From Bombardia bombarda (lineage: Eukaryota; Ascomycota; Sordariomycetes; Sordariales; Lasiosphaeriaceae): a stretch of 64,000 nucleotides of DNA. The notes under the pieces were generated by a model, which searched no databases, was not told where the DNA came from, and worked only from the letters and a program-made list of their open reading frames with translations. The position numbers and the translations under genes were made by a program. The DNA is taken from NCBI GenBank assembly GCA_030512295.1, contig JAULSR010000010.1, positions 930,001 to 994,000 on the forward strand. The letters are read 5' to 3'. Positions 1 through 10,208 of this stretch are shown one piece after another (position 1 is the first letter of the stretch; the number at the start of each line of letters is the position of its first letter).

Positions 1-981
1 CAGCCCGTACGCCCGTTCCGCCACCTTCCCATACCCCTCCACCACATCCCCACTCAAATACCCCTTCCTCACCCCCTTCAACAGCCCATACGTATACATA
101 GCCGTCCCGCTGCTCTCGATATAATTCCCCTCCATCCCCGGATACGGCGCGTCCATCACCAGCCACCACCCACCACTCTTAACATCCTGCGCCGTCTTGA
201 GCGCCTTGGCCAGCGTATCCAAATACCCCCTCAGCTTGGCATACCCCGGATGGCCAGTCGGAAACCAGTCCAGGACGTCCACGAGCGCCATCAGATACCA
301 CCCCTGCGCCCTGTCCCAGACGCGCGGGCTGGCGCCCGTCTTCGGGTCCGCCCAGACGGCCTTGAGGGACTCGTCGTAGCCGTGGTACAGCATGCCCGTC
401 GTCTGGTTGCGGCAGTGCTTCTCGACCAGGTCGAACTGCAATATGATGTTGTCCCACGCTGACGTGTTCTTGGCCTCGAACAGAGAAGTATACGCAGCGC
501 TGAAGGGCTCGGCCATGTATAACCCATCAAGCCACATCTGATTGGGGTACTTGGGGTCCTTGTGCCAGTATCCTCCCGAGGGCGTGCGCTTCTGCTTGTT
601 GACGAGCTGGTCGTGCAAAAAGTCCAGAGCGGTCTTGTACTTTGGTAGGGGGTTGAGGGTGTAGAGGTTGAGGATGACAGCGCCGACGCGGATGTTGTCG
701 AGCTGGTGGTCAGTCAGGTCCCAGTCCTTGATGGAGCCGTTTGTGTGGAGGATGGCGTCGATCTGGGAGATAAGGTATTTGAGGTAGGTGGGCGAGGAGG
801 TGGCGTTGTAGACCATTTCGATAGAGCGGTGGAAGGTTGCGACGTCGTACCAGCGCGTGGCGGTCACGCCGTGGGCGATCATGCTGTCGGCCATCCAGGT
901 TGAGTAGAGCTGGGCAGCGGCGGAGACATGGTGGAGGAGGGCGAGAGGAGTAAGGAGGATGAGGGGGTTGATGAGCCGCAT
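1..981 (-). CDS. GH105-type unsaturated rhamnogalacturonyl hydrolase, 3' end beyond window
   Basis: The gene starts at 981 on the minus strand and stays open to the left edge, so about 327 N-terminal residues are visible and the C-terminus is missing. Residues 1-22 form a hydrophobic signal peptide ending near VSAAAQ, so the enzyme should be secreted. Recognisable GH88/GH105 features follow in order: RVGAVILNLYTLNP, YPNQMWLDGLYMAEPF (around residue 135), YHGYDESLKAVWADP, and WDRAQGWYLMALVDVLDW. These belong to the alpha/alpha-barrel family that hydrolyses unsaturated galacturonyl-rhamnose left by rhamnogalacturonan or pectin lyases. Known of the family: catalysis uses an Asp to hydrate the delta-4,5 double bond. 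The assignment to GH105 rather than GH88 is by motif impression. No intron is needed in the visible part. Confidence 0.85.
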   Translation of the reverse strand, partial: MRLINPLILLTPLALLHHVSAAAQLYSTWMADSMIAHGVTATRWYDVATFHRSIEMVYNATSSPTYLKYLISQIDAILHTNGSIKDWDLTDHQLDNIRVGAVILNLYTLNPLPKYKTALDFLHDQLVNKQKRTPSGGYWHKDPKYPNQMWLDGLYMAEPFSAAYTSLFEAKNTSAWDNIILQFDLVEKHCRNQTTGMLYHGYDESLKAVWADPKTGASPRVWDRAQGWYLMALVDVLDWFPTGHPGYAKLRGYLDTLAKALKTAQDVKSGGWWLVMDAPYPGMEGNYIESSGTAMYTYGLLKGVRKGYLSGDVVEGYGKVAERAYGL

Positions 982-1786
982 TTTGGATGGTGGTGAATTC
1001 TCCAAAAGGGAAGAGACAATGCAGGAGTGAGAACCTTGGTGGATTAGGAACACACTGATATTTGGGGAATCTAAGGTGTTATATCTCCCCTCCTTGTATG
1101 CCTATAGGACAGCCGGGATTTGATAATCGCCACGGCCCGGACGGATCTGCAATTGGAGAGACCCTTGCCCGCACACTGCACCTACAGATGGGTTGCAATC
1201 AAGGCTCGGCTAATGTGGCCGGGGGAGGGTCGACAGCAATAAGAGGCAGCGATAATCCAGGAACGCTGCATGATACGTGGATAATCTCATTTAGACTGCG
1301 TCGTCGCGATATTGAGCGACCGAAAGCCCAGCTTGCATGTGGTTGTGGCGGCGATTGTGACTGTGATGGCATCGTGCAAGTAGATTCAGGGGCTGCCAGC
1401 TCGACCACAACGCGACAGGTAGATGGATATGAGCAGGAAACGTGTCAATAATTAGTTGTAAACGGTCTTGAGTAAATATTGAAGATCCGTTATCGACAAA
1501 CATTGCTGTCAGTTGATGACAGCCTAACCAGGTCCAAATGAACTCCATGTTCAGATACAGATCAAAACAAAGTAGTACCATACTACGATACAAAAGAAAG
1601 CTCCACACATGTGTTCTCCCCAAACTTAGGTGCCTAAATCAGTCCCCAATAACACCCCACTCATTCAGCCACCTACTGATAACCCTGCTTGCTCCTCTTA
1701 AACTTCTGACTTCCCTCACTGCTGCTCTTATCCTACTCCTTCTGATACTTGTATGTCCCACCCGAGCTCTGAATCCAGATGCTATT
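982..1786. other. Intergenic, 5' side of the GH105 gene
   Basis: This stretch holds the GH105 promoter and the 3' side of the cytochrome-b5 giant gene. Short open frames are present but have no recognisable domain or supporting splice signals. I see no RNA gene or repeat. Confidence 0.5.
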
Positions 1787-1934
1787 TTATCCCACCTTCT
1801 CTTCCTCCTTCTTCTTCTTCTCATTCTTCATCTTCTCAGTGCGCCTCTCCGCATCCGTATCCGCATCCTCATCCTCATCCACCAGATCAAGACTACTATC
1901 TTCCTCATCGGACTCCTCCACATACTGATACGTG

Positions 1935-4900
1935 CTATCCATACCTACTTTCCTTTCTGATTGCCTTGTCTTCCCCTTTCCCTTTATCCGTCTTCACCTT
2001 CTTCGTCTTGGGCGCCCTTTCTTCCTCAACCTCAACCTCACCCTCAGCAGGCCGCTTCGTGCCCGGAAATACATCTCTCGCCCCAATCCAACTCCGCCCA
2101 AGATCAGGACTAGTACTGCTCATCATGGAGGTTGATAGCCTCGGCTCCGGCGGTGTTTTCTTCGTATATGCATTGTCAGCAGCACGTTTCTGCTCCTTCT
2201 TCTGCCTCTGCCTCTCCAGCAGCGGCTGCTTCATCTTTCGCCACTTCTCCATCTTCTCCCGCTCCTCCTTGGGCAATTTTGACGTCAACTCCCCAAACTT
2301 TTCCCAGTCAATCGTATTCGTGCCATCGGGGTCTCGCGAACGCACTTCAGCCCAGACACGAGCAGTGGCTTGATGGTTGGCTTGCCGTCGGAGGGCTTCC
2401 TGTAGGTCATTCTCATCTGTCTCGTAGCCGTTCGCCTTCTGCTGCCGCTTTCTGGCTTCTTCCCTTTGGAGGCGCTTAGCATACTGCTTTCGTGCGTTGA
2501 TTGTGCCGCAAGTATGCCTTGTATTATCCTTCCGATATGAGTCGATGATTTCGTGGCGTTCACGTTTCTCGAGTTCTAGATAAGCGTATAGATATTTCAG
2601 TTGATGATACTTTTATCACAAGTCAGGGTACCATAATAAATACGAAATTGTACCTACCAGCGCTCCGCCTCATCTGCTCCTCCGTAAGAGGTTTTCCCGT
2701 CTCCATCCGCTTTGAGAGTACAACCCTCCCTAGACACTTGGCGATGTTGTCATTCTCTAGAACATTCGCAATCTCCTTGTCAGTGCACTCGCCGCCGCCA
2801 CACATTTTGAGCCGGGCGGACACCGAGCTATCTGCGTATAGCACAATATCTAACCCCAGGCAGACAGACAGATATCATTTTAGCAATCGCATCCCCATCA
2901 TCAACATTAACAACAAATAAAGTAAATGTAGATGTGACACTCACCGCTAACATCGTAAACCCACCCGTTCACCGTAACCCATATATTCTTGTGCTCGATC
3001 TCCGACCCCATCATCCACCACAATTTGTCGTTGGTCGTATACCCGGGCCTTTCCGGATCCTCCTGAAATTCAGGCATCGGCCCAAGCCCACTGGAGCGCA
3101 CAAGCTCGGCGTGCTCAGCCAGTTCCTCCAACCCGATCTCGCGATGGGGTGGGCGGCGGATGTGGCCGACGGCGGTCTGTGAGTGGTACGTGCTCAGAGT
3201 GAACACAGCTTGGCTATGGGGCAGATTTGTCACGTCTTGACCATAGTAGGGTCGTAGTTCGGGATTGAGCTGTAGAAACACCTCTCGAGTCGGCTCATAT
3301 TCCGCCAGAACTGGTAATGTTAGAAGCAGTAAATCAGTATTTGGGGGCCTCGCAGTAGTTAAAGGAGTGGAGGGTAGTTGTATCAAGTAAACCGGAAATA
3401 GCACTCACTGCTCGGCCTATACTTGAAGTGCTGGTACACAATCTCGTCAGGACCAATCTTATCCTTGGCACTGATTTCCGGCACGACGTGGCCCAATTTG
3501 AGATGTTCAAAATCCTTGAGGTACCTTTCCCAGTTCTCATGGCTATTCTTGAATGATTCTGTCGAGTCTCTGCCAGCGTACAGGTTGATGATGCTGATGC
3601 CTCCGGGGTGATTATCGACATAAGCTGTCTCATTTCCATTGCCATTAGTGATTCTCCAAAGAGCATGAGGTGCGCATGGCGACAAGACAACACTATAAAC
3701 ACACTTACAGCTCAAGTCATAAACATAGCCATCAATGACCGTCCAAAGACCAATCTCTTTGAAGATGTGCCTGTTGACCGTCTCCATGGTAAACGCCTGT
3801 TGCCGTCGCTGCGGATTCTTTGAGCGCATCTGCTTGACCGTTGCGCAGCGGTACGGTTTCAATTGATCTCTCATCTTGATCACATCCATCCCAAGCTCTA
3901 CCATCGGAATGCCGATATTTCTCAACGGCGCCTTACGGAAGAGGTCCCGCTCTATGCTGCTCGCGAATGGAAACTCTGTCTCTCGTCAGCATATAGTCGC
4001 GTCTTCGTAGCATTATCAAGTGGCTGAACGTACTCGTCACATCATATACCTCGGGCCCCAGGTACACCCAAAGTGGTCGACCATTTTTGCCATCGTTCTC
4101 GACGATGTCAGGCAACTCCAGCGGTAGAAGAAGCTTTCCTATGCGCTGACCCTCTCTGCGATCATCCAGCTCTTGGATTAGGCCCTCGCCCTTGATGACC
4201 ATGCCGTGTTCCATTTTGTCAAAGTATTTATCGAGGTTGTCAAAATCAAGCTGAACGTCTGTTTATTAAGAGGTCATCGGGGTTAGCATTTTACTACTGC
4301 CGATGTGGAGTTCTTGGGGTTTCTTTGTCATAGATATGAGTGTTGTGGTGTTGCCGGAACAAAGAAAACTGGAAAGTCACGAGCAGTTACTTACCAGTAA
4401 CGTCGTAAACGTCGTATCCAGCAAATCCGTCATCCACAAGACCCCACCTTCTCTCCGCCGACTCATGGTCAGCCACCTCAGCCACAGTCCAGTATCTTGT
4501 AGGCACGACGCGCCGGGGAAGTGCGCTCTCTGGCCTATCGGTCGAGGGCGAGCCCCCATCTTTCGTTCTGAAGATAGCCCGACCGACTTGTGCCATGCGG
4601 GCGGCGGGACCCAGACCTCTAGGCAGCTGGTCTTGGTTGATTCCAAAATTATAACCGGGTCCAAATTGCACCTGTCGGTCCGGGCTAGGCGGCGGGCTTG
4701 CCATATACAGAAAGGGATCGGGTATGTTAGGGTGGTTATCAGGTACCGGTTGTGGTCCAATCATCTGGTTGGCTGGTAAAAGGAACTTTTGGGCCTGGTA
4801 CTCGGGGAAGTCGAAGTTCCAATCGAGCCAACCAGTGCACTGGCCCACATGATTGTCGAGCTGGTCCCTGAGCGAGTTAGCCAAGTCAAAGACGGCTTCG

Positions 4901-7356
4901 TACAGCCCCCCTGGCATCGGCACCGCCCAAGAATAGTTCATCAACGTGCTGAAGGCTCTGTCGAGCATGGCTATCCTTGCCGCAGTGGGCGTCATGGCGC
5001 GAAACTCGGGCGGGACGTGTCCACCTGATACCCACTTCCTCTCATCGAGATCTCCCGCATGGTCGGCCTCGAGCTGAACATGGGGTCCACCGTGGTCCAT
5101 ATTTGACCTGTTCGAAGGGCTATATACTTGGGGAATTGTGTAAGTCGTAGCAGCCTTTTCGACATGGTCCGTCTTCGTAGGCTCCCACGGCATCGCAATC
5201 GTCACCATATGCATAAGGATAGTCCAAATTCCCTGGGATGCTTTGAGCTTGTCTGGTTGGGAATTGAATAACCTGACGCATCTCTTCAACCTCCCGAAAT
5301 AGAGACTGGCACCCTTGAGGTCTTTGTTGCGTATCGCGTGGCCGATGACACTGATATTGGTTCGATGGGCCATCATGGAGTGGGGACTTAATTGCCAGCG
5401 TTGGTCTGATTGTATACTGAAGTTAGTATCTTTCGGAGCAGTGTGCAGAGGTGATATTGACATCGCGGCCAGTACGTACAATAGGCACCATACCACGGCC
5501 GCAATCTATTCCACACCTGCTTCCTGAACTGAAGCTCTTCCACTTGCTCCCGCAGCACTGTATCAACAGCTGAATCAGGGTAGCCGTTCCAACTTCCATC
5601 AACCGCCCACCCAGCACTCGGATTCTCCTTGGCCGAATAGATTCTGATTTCACCGCTTGGCAATCTATGAAGCGTTTTAAGATAGTGCGGCGGCCTCAGA
5701 GCTGACATCCCAAAGCGATTGACAATGTTATTCCAAAAGTCTTCCAGGTCGAACAGCGAGGTGTAAAGCGTGGGAACTGGATATCTGTGCCATAGCCATG
5801 GATTGTTTATGTCGTAATACATATGCCGTCCAAATTCAATGGCCGTATCCTCATCGGTGAGCTCTATATCCGCCGGGACCTGGGAATTGTTTTCGCACCA
5901 GTCTTGCTGAAATATCATGTAGAAGCGTTGGCCAAAGTCGAAAGGCTCGCTAATCTTCATGTTATTGATATAGTTTGGCGCAATGCTAAAGACGCCGCCA
6001 AAGACGGCGTTTTCGGCCGAATAGCCAATCTCAGCGATGAATTCTTCATTGATAAACTATGTTTAGTACATTAGCTTCCATTTGTTTATCTATATATGTG
6101 TTGACGGGCAAGGAGCCATGAGCCTACAGGTTCGATAATTGTGGGGTTGGGGTAGCGACCGGCATGCAACTTTGTCTGTATGCCGTTGAACGCGTGCTAT
6201 AAGCATGCAGGAGTAGTCGTGTCAGCGAAACGTTCCAGGTCGATGCCGAACAAGAGTATAAATGAATCTCGGCCCGTACCATGAGCTCGTGTATCATGAT
6301 GGCAGCCACGATAAAGCGTGAAAGTTGCCGCTCAACCTTGCGTGTGCGAGTGTCTTGCAAACCCAAAGGGTCGTCAATAAACAGATTGCGCAGTAATTGT
6401 CCTGATATCCTGCAGTTGGCAAACGTAGGGCTTGCGTGCTGGGGGTTGTACTGGTAGTTGGCGTTGCTCTGAAAATCAGTTATACCGTACAAATTCATGT
6501 TCATACTGTCGTCGAAGTCGTTGCCATGGGGGTTTTTTGGATCAACAAAGCTCCATGTGATCCACTTGCCCAGCTCGAGACTCGCTTGGTACGCCTGCTC
6601 AATTTCTTGCGCAGTGGGCGGATTTCCCTGAGCCCAAATACGATGGGGAGGGTGATTGGGATCCTGAACTCCGGGGCCTCGCTTATCATATGGTATGTGA
6701 CTCATTACGTCTTGCTGTGCGGGCTTCACCATCATGAGTGAATGAAACCTGTGGTGTTCTCGTGTTAGTGGTTTAAAACCGATGATTTATTACCTGGGAA
6801 GGTATATGTACCATCTAGTTTGGCGCAACATAGTAAAAATGCGGTTCGCCATCTCAATCACCTGGCGTAATTCTGCCCAAAGATCCTCGTCATCCAAGCT
6901 CCAAGTGCGACCAGGGTCCAACGTGTCACCCAAGGGAAAGTCTAGGTCAAGCCAGTGTCTTGGTTGAAAGACTGGATGCCACGAATTTTCGTCTACCACA
7001 ACGGTGGGATCCTCGGCGACGCGGACGTGCATCGCTGGTATTTGCCATGTTTTGATGCCACAAATCTGGTTGATCTGGAAGCGCTCGGCGCGGAGTAGCC
7101 AATCAGCCTGCCCATCACTCAGCGGCGCTGGTTGTATTTCCTTTTGAACCAAGTCCTCTTTGGTGACATCCAACCCAAGGAGGCGGTCCTCGCTGCTCGG
7201 CAGCACGGGTGCAAATCCGGAGTAGCCGTGTAGGACGGCGGGCCAATCGACCCATCCTCCGTAGCGTTCCCTCAGCGGCGTAGCTGGTGCGACGTTTGGA
7301 GGCACGTCTTGGCCCACCGCGCCTCTATTACCAGAAAAATAGACTGTTGTTGTCAT
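1935..7356 (-). CDS. Zincin-like HELMH metallopeptidase region fused to four cytochrome-b5-like units (about 1531 aa)
   Basis: Eleven exons on the minus strand fit in frame: 7356-6794, 6748-6280, 6196-6128, 6056-5480, 5405-4395, 4258-4034, 3975-3709, 3624-3409, 3310-2945, 2849-2658, 2575-1935. Introns have GTACGT, GTAAGT or GTGAGT donors and TAG/CAG acceptors. An intron splits the motif HELM|H (residues 341-345); it is followed about 27-31 residues on by EEFIAEIG, the spacing and context expected of a gluzincin HExxH...E zinc site. The C-terminal half has four VYDV(T/S) units typical of cytochrome b5. The third is canonical, with YVDNHPGG and a downstream NSHENW that could supply the two haem histidines; the others lack a clear HPGG. 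The tail is lysine/glutamate-rich. No signal peptide or membrane segment is seen. The start is the first ATG in frame. The C-terminus may be frameshifted near 1973-1976 (see findings). Function unknown; a haem- or lipid-regulated peptidase is inference only. Confidence 0.8.
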
Positions 7357-7960
7357 AGCTTCGTGATTCACGGCGCGTCGGATGATAGAGATAGGCTGTT
7401 GTCGAGAGATGCAAAAGGTGGTTGCATATTTCGCGGCGACAAGATGCGAAGGATAAGTGTCGTTAGGGGTTTTGATGCTTCCATGAGGTCGCCGGAAACG
7501 TTCAGACTCGGCATACTAAGCAACAAAGCCGGCCATAGGAGTTCGATTTGGTCTTTGTTTTTGGTGCTGTCTTCTGAACGTTTTCGTAAAGCCTGATGAT
7601 TACCGCGTGCCTTCTTGGCAGGGACGACAAAGGATTGGATATGGGGAATTGACGGTAGAAACCCAAGTCCCTGTCGACTGACAAAGGCCCCAGCAATTTG
7701 CAGCTGGCCATTGTGCTCTCGTGGTTTCTTTGTACGTGTTCGTATCGTTGGTGAATTCGGACGAATTGGCCTTGACATGGAGAGGAAGATGAAGAGGAAG
7801 ATGATGGAAGGCAACAAAGATGGAAGGCAGCGAAGATGGAAGGCAGCAAAGATGGAAGGTGCACCCGCGTTCACGACAAACCCACAGTTCTAGACTAACC
7901 AATTAGATCGCATGCATCAAAGCTTCACGCCTGCACACTATTCTACAGGTCCCTCTCCTC
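7357..7960. other. Intergenic with short tandem repeat upstream of the b5/zincin gene
   Basis: Promoter and probable 5' UTR of the gene starting at 7356, and the 3' flank of the membrane-protein gene. It carries a small purine-rich tandem array at 7800-7860. No other gene is recognised. Confidence 0.5.
7800..7860. repeat. Short imperfect tandem repeat, unit GATGGAAGGCAGC(A/G)AA
   Basis: About three and a half copies of a 17-base purine-rich unit, GATGGAAGGCA(A/G)C(A/G)AA, lie end to end. They fall in the upstream region of the minus-strand gene that starts at 7356. Copies differ by single transitions. No coding role is evident. Confidence 0.8.
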
Positions 7961-10208
7961 TTACCCCGCCAAGACCCTCACCCACTTATTCTCCCTCGCC
8001 AACCCAAACGACGACAAATCATCCCACCGCGACCCCATCCTCTGATCCAGCGCCACGTCCAACAGCGACCGCCTCATCCCATCCACATCATTATCACCAC
8101 CACCACCACCACCACCAAATCTCATCTCCTCATCCAACCCCGCCACCCTCCCCCTCAACCCTCTCACCCACCTCTCCACCCCAACCGGCACCCACACCAA
8201 CCACCACCACCGTATCGCCCTCCTCTTCCCCCTCACATACCAAACCGCCGTGTCCGCCTCCCTCACCGCAGCCAAGTCAACCACCCCCGTCCGCCCCTTC
8301 AGCACCCTCTCGTCTGCACCCCTCAGCAACCAGATAATCCACCCCAGCACCACCACGTGCACGCTGACGTCCGCCGCGATGAACAGATAGCCCGCCCAGG
8401 GCAGGATGCGCAGCCGCGAGCTTGATTGTCCGCCGGTCGCGACGGTCAGCATATTCTCGCTGAGCGGGAATCGGATGCTGAAGTCTTTGACGTCCAGGTC
8501 TGCCAGCGTGTAGTTGGCGTATATATTAGCCACGACGGCGAACTGGACTGGGACAGCAAGGATGTTGTGCAGGTATGTGACTGTGCTGTTGTGGTCGTCT
8601 GGGAAGGACTTGAGGAAGGTGCGGTGCATCCAGGAGGAGGTGTAGATGAAGGTGTCGATGTTGTAGGTGTCTGCCTGGCTGGCAGTGGTTGAGGGGACGA
8701 GGGCCTTAGTGAAGATCTGGGTGTAGTTTGCGGCACTGAGGGGGGTCTGAATGGGTGACCCTATGGGTGTGATGTTGGCGATGGCCTGGGACTCGCGATC
8801 GTATGTAGTAGAGGAGGATTGTTGGTAGAGGGACATGCGGGTGGCCGAGGTGATGGGCAGGGAGCGCCAGGTTGTGTTGGTGTTGCAGGCGGAGTCATCC
8901 AGGAGATGTTTGGGGCAGGCGGACCAGCCTGTGTTGTCTGTTGCTTTAGTGGGAATGTATTGTTCGTAAGGGAGCAGTGCTTACCAACTATCATAGACAT
9001 GCCGTCCTGTTTGATGCAGACCTGCAGCCCATTGCTTATCTGCGCGCCTGCATAAACGCACTCTTTGTCAAGGTCAAATTGCAAACTGCTGCTGTCTGTG
9101 ACTTCATATTTAATCACAAAACCAACCGCCTTGTCGATCCGAATCGTCTGGAAGCTGTCAAACGTATTGCCAGTGAACACAGTTTCGTTGAGAGCTTGCT
9201 TGGCTTGACGGGCAATGCCCAGACCCCCGGGAAGCATGACTGACCGGCAGTTGTCTGTGCAATCGTTCATAGGAAGGTCCTGAGCATACTTGCTAGTGCT
9301 GAGCATGTTTGATCCCCATGTCTCAAAGAACATGGAGAGGTCGGCGGCTGTGATGAGGTTCACAGACTGCAAGTCTGGAGCGATGAGGCCAGCGTAGATG
9401 GGCATGGTGGTGTTGGATGGGACAAAGATCGGCTCAAAGTCCGCTTGGACTGGGGTGATTGTCAGTAGGCATTCTTCAGCAGTCTGCTTCATATACACTC
9501 ACACTTGAGTATCGAGCCAAAGGCAAGAGCCATAACCGGCATTGACAGTCTGCACATTGACTCTGGTCAGTAAACAGCAATTACACAATGAACTGTACTA
9601 AACGTAGCAGAACGGAATACGACATGCCTAAAATCGCAAGCCACATTCAAGAACCACTCGGCAGCTGCAACCTGCAATACCGTGATCCAGTCAGACGCCC
9701 CCAGTCCCACCCATGTTGCGAACGAGGTGCCCTCGGCCATGGCCAGCAGTGCAGGCCGCAGCGCCCCGAGCAGAGCCTTCATGGCAGCGTCGGTAAGCAA
9801 TGCCGAGGTCTGCGAGAGCACTCCAACAACAAGATTGGCCTTGGATGCGTCCCAGAAAACGCCTGGGGTCTGAACATGCTGCTCAATCAACACGATGTAG
9901 ACAAAGGTACAGTAGAAGACGCAGAATAGCGAGCTGATGGTAGATGTGATAATGAGGGACTTGAGGGCTTTGGTCTTGTCTAGGATCGTGGGTGTGTCAG
10001 TGTCGACACCTGGTTCTGGGGTAGTGACACGGTTGGTGGTTTCTGAGGAGGCATGGGGCCTTTGGCTAAGGTCCTGGAGTTCGGTGGCCTGAACATGCGT
10101 ATCGTGGCTCAATGGAACCTTGGAATCTGCAGCATAACCCGGGATGGGATTATTATGGGCCATGACGCCTTGATGGTCGGGAGAATCAGGGGGCTGTGGG
10201 ATATCCAT
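7961..10208 (-). CDS. Fungal multi-pass membrane protein with extracellular loop domain, 689 aa
   Basis: Four exons fit in frame: 10208-9628, 9549-9503, 9449-8985, 8937-7961. The N-terminal 80 residues are polar and Pro/Thr-rich. A membrane segment spans about residues 84-108 (SLIITSTISSLFCVFYC...), followed by amphipathic stretches and another hydrophobic segment LSMPVMALAFGSIL over exon 2. Exons 3-4 encode a long Cys- and N-glycosylation-rich region (many NxT/S), then a last membrane segment near residues 546-569 and a basic cytoplasmic tail with an uninterrupted glycine run. This layout matches a large group of uncharacterised fungal membrane proteins (DUF3176-like in outline); I do not claim the family. 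The first intron appears to use a GC donor (AG|GCATGT) with acceptor TGCAG. Role unknown, possibly surface sensing. Confidence 0.75.
8094..8120. repeat. (CAC)n microsatellite inside the membrane-protein gene
   Basis: About eight consecutive CAC triplets on the plus strand encode a pure glycine run in the cytoplasmic tail of the minus-strand membrane protein. Triplet repeats in a coding tail can vary in length between strains. Confidence 0.85.

Noticed and set aside
1062..1451. Open frame of 129 codons in the GH105 upstream region
   Set aside because: No ATG start, no recognisable motif, unusual composition; likely chance.
1538..2373. Plus-strand open frames rich in Leu/Ser/Pro
   Set aside because: They are mirror images of the charged low-complexity C-terminus of the minus-strand b5/zincin gene and have no domain or splice logic.
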